IMG/VR virus record: IMGVR_UViG_3300011013_000099
Coordinates: 1 to 23,593 of that record
Reading direction: 5' to 3' (one strand)
DNA: 23,593 nucleotides
DNA from: a virus
In this document: piece after piece, positions 20,457-23,593 of the stretch
Layout: each line of letters begins with the position of its first letter
Position numbering within the stretch: the stretch's first letter is position 1
The notes under the pieces: generated by a model
The model's database searches: none
The model's input: only the letters and a program-made list of their open reading frames with translations
What the model was told of the DNA's origin: nothing
Position numbers and translations under genes: made by a program

Positions 20457-20816
20457 ATGAAAAATTATAATTTTTGTGCTAAAAATCAAGATATTATTAA
20501 TCCTTTTAGTATTTTTGATATATTTTTTGATACAAAATTTGATGAAAAACTTAAAAATATTGGTGATGGTAAATATACATTAAATGTTCCAGGTTATGAT
20601 AAAAATGATCTTGATATATATTTTAAAGATAATAAACTTTTTATAAAATCAAAATGTAAAGAAGATGAATGTAATTCTGAATTAGATATATATTTTTATG
20701 TTAATAAAAATGTTGATAGAAATAAAACAGAAGCAACAGTTGAAAAAGGTGTATTAACATTAAAATTGTTTGAAAAAGATAAAAATGAAAATATACAAAG
20801 AATTGAATTGAAATAA
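20457..20816 (+). CDS. Small heat-shock protein, Hsp20 / alpha-crystallin family
   Basis: This is an ATP-independent holdase-type chaperone. TAGGAGG at 20446-20452 precedes ATG 20457. The alpha-crystallin domain covers about residues 38-119: KYTLNVPGYDKNDLDIYFKD at the start, KLFIKSK, and the signature ATVEKGVLTLKL (A-x-x-x-x-GVL-x-L) near residues 98-109. The 37-residue N-terminal arm has INPFSIFDIFFD, hydrophobic as in the family. At 119 residues it is short, and the C-terminal IxI extension is reduced (NENIQRIEL). Hsp20 genes are known in T4-like cyanophages. It is in its own transcription unit between promoter and terminator, so probably expressed on its own early. Confidence 0.85.
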   Translation: MKNYNFCAKNQDIINPFSIFDIFFDTKFDEKLKNIGDGKYTLNVPGYDKNDLDIYFKDNKLFIKSKCKEDECNSELDIYFYVNKNVDRNKTEATVEKGVLTLKLFEKDKNENIQRIELK

Positions 20817-20839
20817 AATATTATCTCTTTATTATTTTT

Positions 20840-20889
20840 AACCCTTTGTAATGTATAAATAAATAAAAATACATTACAAAGGGTTTTTT
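20840..20889 (+). terminator. Strong Rho-independent terminator
   Basis: Arms AACCCTTTGTAATGTAT (20840-20856) and ATACATTACAAAGGGTT (20869-20885) pair perfectly over 17 bases around a 12-base AT loop and are followed by T's (20884-20889). It lies 24 bases after the Hsp20 stop and before the next gene, whose ribosome binding site follows directly. Confidence 0.95.
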
Positions 20890-20908
20890 AATTTAAGGAG
20901 AATATGTT

Positions 20909-21445
20909 ATGGCAAATGGTAAAGCAAAAGGTAGTGGATATGAAAGAACAATATGTAAAATGTTATCAAAATGGTTAAATGGAAAAGAAAAACCTTATGT
21001 ATGGTGGAGATCACCATCTTCTGGTGGTTTAGCAACTATTACAGCACAAAATCCAAATCTTACGGGTGATATAATATCAGTACTTCCAGAGGGTAATTTT
21101 TTAACAGATATATTTAGTATTGAAGTTAAAACAGGTTATCCAAAAAGTTCATTTCATAAATTTTTTAAAAAAGTAAAAAATAATGAAATTTTACAATTTT
21201 GGAAACAGGCAAAATTAGATGCTTCAAAAAGTAATAAAGAACCAATGTTAATATATAAAAAGGATAGGAAAGAACCTTTACTTTTTATTAGTGAAAATGT
21301 TAAAATGAAACTTTCTAATCTTAAAAAAATAAATAATTTTAGAATGAATATTGAAGGTGAAAAAATTTATATATTTAATATGGAAGAATTTTTTACTATT
21401 ATTTCACCAAATGATATAATAAAAATAAACTGGAGTAAAAAGTGA
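20909..21445 (+). CDS. PD-(D/E)XK nuclease-like protein (possible resolvase)
   Basis: AAGGAG at 20896-20901 precedes ATG 20909. The N-terminal GSGYERTICKMLSKWL provides the helix with a conserved Glu (E12); WWRSPSSGG and TGDI (Gly-Asp near residues 53-54) follow, and FSIEVKTGY supplies the E-x-K catalytic core (residues about 70-74). This order (E, GD, ExK) matches Hjc-type resolvases and other PD-(D/E)XK nucleases. Later QAKLDASKSNKEPMLIYKKD is common in such phage proteins. It could act in recombination or repair, near the RNase H and gp32 genes. Substrate unknown; the family is reasonably supported. Confidence 0.7.
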   Translation: MANGKAKGSGYERTICKMLSKWLNGKEKPYVWWRSPSSGGLATITAQNPNLTGDIISVLPEGNFLTDIFSIEVKTGYPKSSFHKFFKKVKNNEILQFWKQAKLDASKSNKEPMLIYKKDRKEPLLFISENVKMKLSNLKKINNFRMNIEGEKIYIFNMEEFFTIISPNDIIKINWSKK

Positions 21446-21888
21446 AAATTACAGAAACACCTGATACTTTTTTTGATATAATTATAATTTTTCTATATGA
21501 TATGATAATTAATATTAATGAATCAGTTATAGATAGGAAAGATTTATTAGAAATAGTTGAAATGCTAAAGAAAAAAGGTCTAAAAACTCAATTTATGAAT
21601 CATTATTTGAGTCTTGATTCACAACAAAGACTTGAATATAAAAGAATAAAAGAGATTTTTTATAATAAAAAATCTAAATTAGTAACAATTAAAATTGTTA
21701 ATGATTCATCACTTAATGAAGATAATGAAAATAATGAAGAACTTGATGAAAATTTTTACAAACTAAAAGATCAGGTAAGACAAGTTATTAATCTTATTAA
21801 AAGACAAAAATATAAAAAACCTTATAAATTAATAAATGATTATACAATAGATAAAATAATAACACATGTGTTAAAGGAGAATAAATAA
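21442..21888 (+). CDS. Unknown protein (148 aa)
   Basis: The gene starts at GTG 21442, overlapping the previous stop (GTGA), with GGAG at 21431-21434. A hydrophobic helix at residues 10-24 (FFDIIIIFLYDMIIN) is too polar-flanked to call a membrane anchor with confidence. The rest is charged and helical, with an acidic middle (NEDNENNEELDENF) and a basic C-terminal part (KDQVRQVINLIKRQKYKKPY). Its stop overlaps the next start by one base. Unknown function, likely co-translated with its neighbours. Confidence 0.65.
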   Translation: MKITETPDTFFDIIIIFLYDMIININESVIDRKDLLEIVEMLKKKGLKTQFMNHYLSLDSQQRLEYKRIKEIFYNKKSKLVTIKIVNDSSLNEDNENNEELDENFYKLKDQVRQVINLIKRQKYKKPYKLINDYTIDKIITHVLKENK

Positions 21889-22214
21889 TGGGTGCATTTA
21901 CAGATGATAATAGGCCAGAAGATACTATAAAAATGGATGGTGATTTAGAACAAAATAAAACAGAAGATGGTTTTCAAACTGATGTTGATGGTGTAAAATC
22001 ACAAGGAAGCATTAAAAGAGGTAAAGATGAATTTCCATGTTTTGACGTATCATATAAAGAGTTCTATCAAAATATGGAAGGTGGAAGAAGAAGAATTAGG
22101 TTTGATAGAGATACTCCACAACAAAAATATTTTCAAAAATCAAAATATCAAAGAAAATTTTATATTAAATATACTGATGATAAAGGAAAAGCATTAGTAA
22201 GACCAATAAAATAA
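21888..22214 (+). CDS. Unknown small protein (108 aa)
   Basis: AAAGGAG at 21874-21880 precedes ATG 21888, which shares a base with the previous TAA. The N-terminal half is acidic and low in structure (FTDDNRPEDTIKMDGDLEQN). The C-terminal half is basic, with GGRRRIRFDRDTPQQKYFQK and RKFYIKYTDDKGKALVRP. The charge split suggests a disordered arm and a nucleic acid or protein binding part. It precedes the RNase H gene by 15 bases. No family recognised. Confidence 0.65.
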   Translation: MGAFTDDNRPEDTIKMDGDLEQNKTEDGFQTDVDGVKSQGSIKRGKDEFPCFDVSYKEFYQNMEGGRRRIRFDRDTPQQKYFQKSKYQRKFYIKYTDDKGKALVRPIK

Positions 22215-22229
22215 AAAGGTAAATTAAAT

Positions 22230-23132
22230 ATGTCAAAAACTGTTCTTATTGATGGTAATAATATCATGACAAGAGCATTATATAGTGAAGGTACTTTAAT
22301 AATAGATCCATCTAACAAATATAATGTACTTGATTATGATTGGAATGAATTTAGATTTAAAATATTTCAATATATATACTTTTCAATTAAACAAGCTAAA
22401 AATTGTTCTGAATTAGTATTTGTAATTGATGGTAAGAGACATGAAACTTGGAGAAACTTTAAATGGAAAAGATATAAAACTAATAGAGATAAAAAGAAAC
22501 CATCTGATAAAAATATTGATTGGGATGAAGTAATGAAACAATATAATAATTTTTCATTAGAATTATCAGAAAATTTTCCTTTTAAAATTATTAAATATAA
22601 ATTAGCTGAAGGTGATGATATTATTGCAACTATTGTAATGAATACACCACAAAATCATTATATTGTTAGTGTTGATAAAGATTATATTCAATTATATGAA
22701 CCTAATAGAGTTGAAATTTATAGTCCTTTAAAACAACATACAATTAAACATCCAAATCCTGAGCATTTTATTATTGAACAATGTCTATTAGGACAAGCCA
22801 AAGATAATATCTATAATATTTTAACACCGTTAGATTATCCAGAAGATAAAAGAAAAAAAGGTTTTGGTCCAAAAGCACTTGAAAAAGTTATGATAATTGG
22901 ATATAAAAAATGGTTAAAAGATAATAATTTAGAAGAAAGGTTTGAATTTAATAGAAATTTAATGGATTTTAAAAGAATACCTAAAGAACTTCAAAAAATT
23001 ATTATGAAAAAATATGTAAAAGAAAATAAACCAGATCCAAATTTAATGTATAAATTTATTAAAAAACAAAATTGGACATTTTTTTTAGAAAATTGGAATG
23101 AAGTTGAATATATGTTAATGGAACTTTATTGA
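22230..23132 (+). CDS. rnh: T4 RNase H / FEN-family 5'-3' nuclease
   Basis: This enzyme would remove RNA primers and flaps at the replication fork. Acidic metal ligands typical of the family are present: Asp8 (LIDGNN), Asp67 (FVIDGKRHETWRNF), Glu127, Asp129 and Asp130 (AEGDDIIA), Asp149 and Asp151 (VSVDKDY), and Asp192 (AKDNIYNI). The basic cluster KWKRYKTNR after Asp67 corresponds to the region that contacts DNA. The helix-hairpin-helix area contains KGFGPKALEKV. Length 300 is very close to T4 RNase H (305). The site GDxxD, usual before the last Asp, is changed to GQAKDN, so one ligand may be missing. It is placed near gp32, the nuclease and dUTPase. Confidence 0.88.
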   Translation: MSKTVLIDGNNIMTRALYSEGTLIIDPSNKYNVLDYDWNEFRFKIFQYIYFSIKQAKNCSELVFVIDGKRHETWRNFKWKRYKTNRDKKKPSDKNIDWDEVMKQYNNFSLELSENFPFKIIKYKLAEGDDIIATIVMNTPQNHYIVSVDKDYIQLYEPNRVEIYSPLKQHTIKHPNPEHFIIEQCLLGQAKDNIYNILTPLDYPEDKRKKGFGPKALEKVMIIGYKKWLKDNNLEERFEFNRNLMDFKRIPKELQKIIMKKYVKENKPDPNLMYKFIKKQNWTFFLENWNEVEYMLMELY

Positions 23133-23171
23133 TATTTTTTATTAATATATAGTATAATAAAGAATTTAAAT

Positions 23172-23593
23172 ATGAATAATGATATTAAAAAATGTGGTAA
23201 TGATTTTGAAGTTATAAATGATGATGTTATTTTACCTTTAAGAGAAACAAAAAAAGTAAAAGGATATAATTTTTCTATTATAAAGGAGAAAAATGTGAAA
23301 AACAAAATAAGAGGTTTTGAACCTGTAGTAAAAGAACATCTTAAATCTTATAAAAAAATTAATGATGTTATTTTACCTTTAAGAGGAACAAAACAATCAG
23401 CAGGATATGATTTTTTCTTACCAAAAGATATAATGATACTTGGAAAACAAGGAATGTTAATATGGTCTGATGTTAAAGCTTATATGCAGCATGGAGAAGT
23501 ATTTGAAATATATCCAAGATCATCTATTGCTATTAAATATAATATTAGAATTAAAAATATAGTTGGTATTATAGATGCAGATTATTATTCAAA
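23172..23593 (+). CDS. dut: dUTPase (partial, cut by window end) with duplicated N-terminus
   Basis: This hydrolyses dUTP to dUMP and pyrophosphate, limiting uracil in DNA and feeding ThyX. Trimeric dUTPase motifs are visible: motif 1 AGYDFFLP, motif 2 PRSSIAIK, and motif 3 GIIDADYYS at the very end of the window. The frame is open from ATG 23172, but a GTG at 23295 has a perfect AAGGAG at 23283-23288, so translation may start there. Between the two, residues NDDVILPLRETKKVKGYNFS look like a decayed copy of NDVILPLRGTKQSAGYDFF at the true domain start. TATAAT at 23151 (TAGTATAATAAAG) may be a -10 box. Enzyme identity is firm; the true start is open. Confidence 0.85.
   Translation, partial: MNNDIKKCGNDFEVINDDVILPLRETKKVKGYNFSIIKEKNVKNKIRGFEPVVKEHLKSYKKINDVILPLRGTKQSAGYDFFLPKDIMILGKQGMLIWSDVKAYMQHGEVFEIYPRSSIAIKYNIRIKNIVGIIDADYYS
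23223..23393 (+). repeat. Direct repeat inside the dUTPase 5' region
   Basis: A 30-base segment at 23223-23252 recurs at 23364-23393 with one mismatch, both in the same frame, coding for DVILPLR(E/G)TK. The offset is 141 bases, a multiple of three. It marks a partial duplication of the start of the dUTPase gene. Confidence 0.85.

Overview
The window looks like part of the genome of a large, very AT-rich, lytic T4-like (myovirus-type) bacteriophage. All convincing genes are on the + strand, tightly packed, often overlapping by 1-8 bases, and mostly preceded by AAGGAG-type ribosome binding sites. The replication set is recognisable: a family B DNA polymerase, an NAD+-dependent DNA ligase, a gp32-type single-strand DNA binding protein with the T4 zinc-ligand spacing, a T4 RNase H / FEN-type 5' nuclease, ThyX and dUTPase. 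A gene with an N-terminal signal peptide and a C-terminal PEP-CTERM sorting signal suggests a Gram-negative host with an exosortase system.

Layout. 1-2310: the end of a gene carrying an HExxH motif, a conserved 182-residue unknown, a 45-residue Cys-rich peptide, a 127-residue unknown and a radical SAM protein. 2348-5408: thyX, then a compact run of small unknown genes, three of which begin with nearly the same N-terminal tag (FVSNSSSSSF). 5418-8692: DNA polymerase, broken between motif B and motif C. Its C-terminal part has its own ribosome binding site but also an in-frame TGA directly after a strong RNA hairpin and directly before the motif C aspartates. A small unknown follows. 8700-8934: a tRNA-Pro, a 36-base direct repeat and a promoter. 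8935-12096: ligA, two small genes, a DNA methyltransferase and a Cys-rich protein. 12098-13912: a 75-base duplicated intergenic element, a glycosyltransferase and two small genes. 13927-15063: a promoter, the PEP-CTERM protein, tRNA-Gly, tRNA-Tyr and a second promoter. 15064-17609: small unknown genes and a GNAT acetyltransferase. 17620-18411: a gene interrupted by sequence with group I intron P, Q and R elements. 18423-19273: a ParB/Srx-like protein and a second GNAT paralogue. 19317-20366: gp32 with a possible pseudoknot leader. 20376-20890: promoter, Hsp20 gene and a strong terminator. 20909-23593: a PD-(D/E)XK nuclease, two unknowns, the RNase H/FEN nuclease and a dUTPase cut by the window end, whose N-terminus carries a partial in-frame duplication.

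How the genes fit together. ThyX and dUTPase would supply dTMP and keep uracil out of DNA. Polymerase, gp32, RNase H and ligase would make and seal DNA. The methyltransferase and nuclease would modify or resolve it. The tRNAs (Pro-UGG, Gly-UCC, Tyr-GUA) would supplement the host pool. TTGACA/TATAAT-like promoters at several block boundaries point to transcription by host sigma70-type polymerase. TAA, TGA and TAG all act as ordinary stops here, so the TGA inside the polymerase cannot be explained by a changed genetic code.

Most notable points: (1) the interrupted polymerase, where ATT-TGA-CAG-ATT after a 5' hairpin would give a perfect YIDTDS motif if ribosomes hop from ATT to ATT; (2) the three-fold FVSNSSSSSF tag; (3) a phage-borne PEP-CTERM surface protein; (4) an incomplete-looking group I intron; (5) a T4-like pseudoknot arrangement before gp32. 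All assignments come from reading the sequence and remembered family features; no searches were run.
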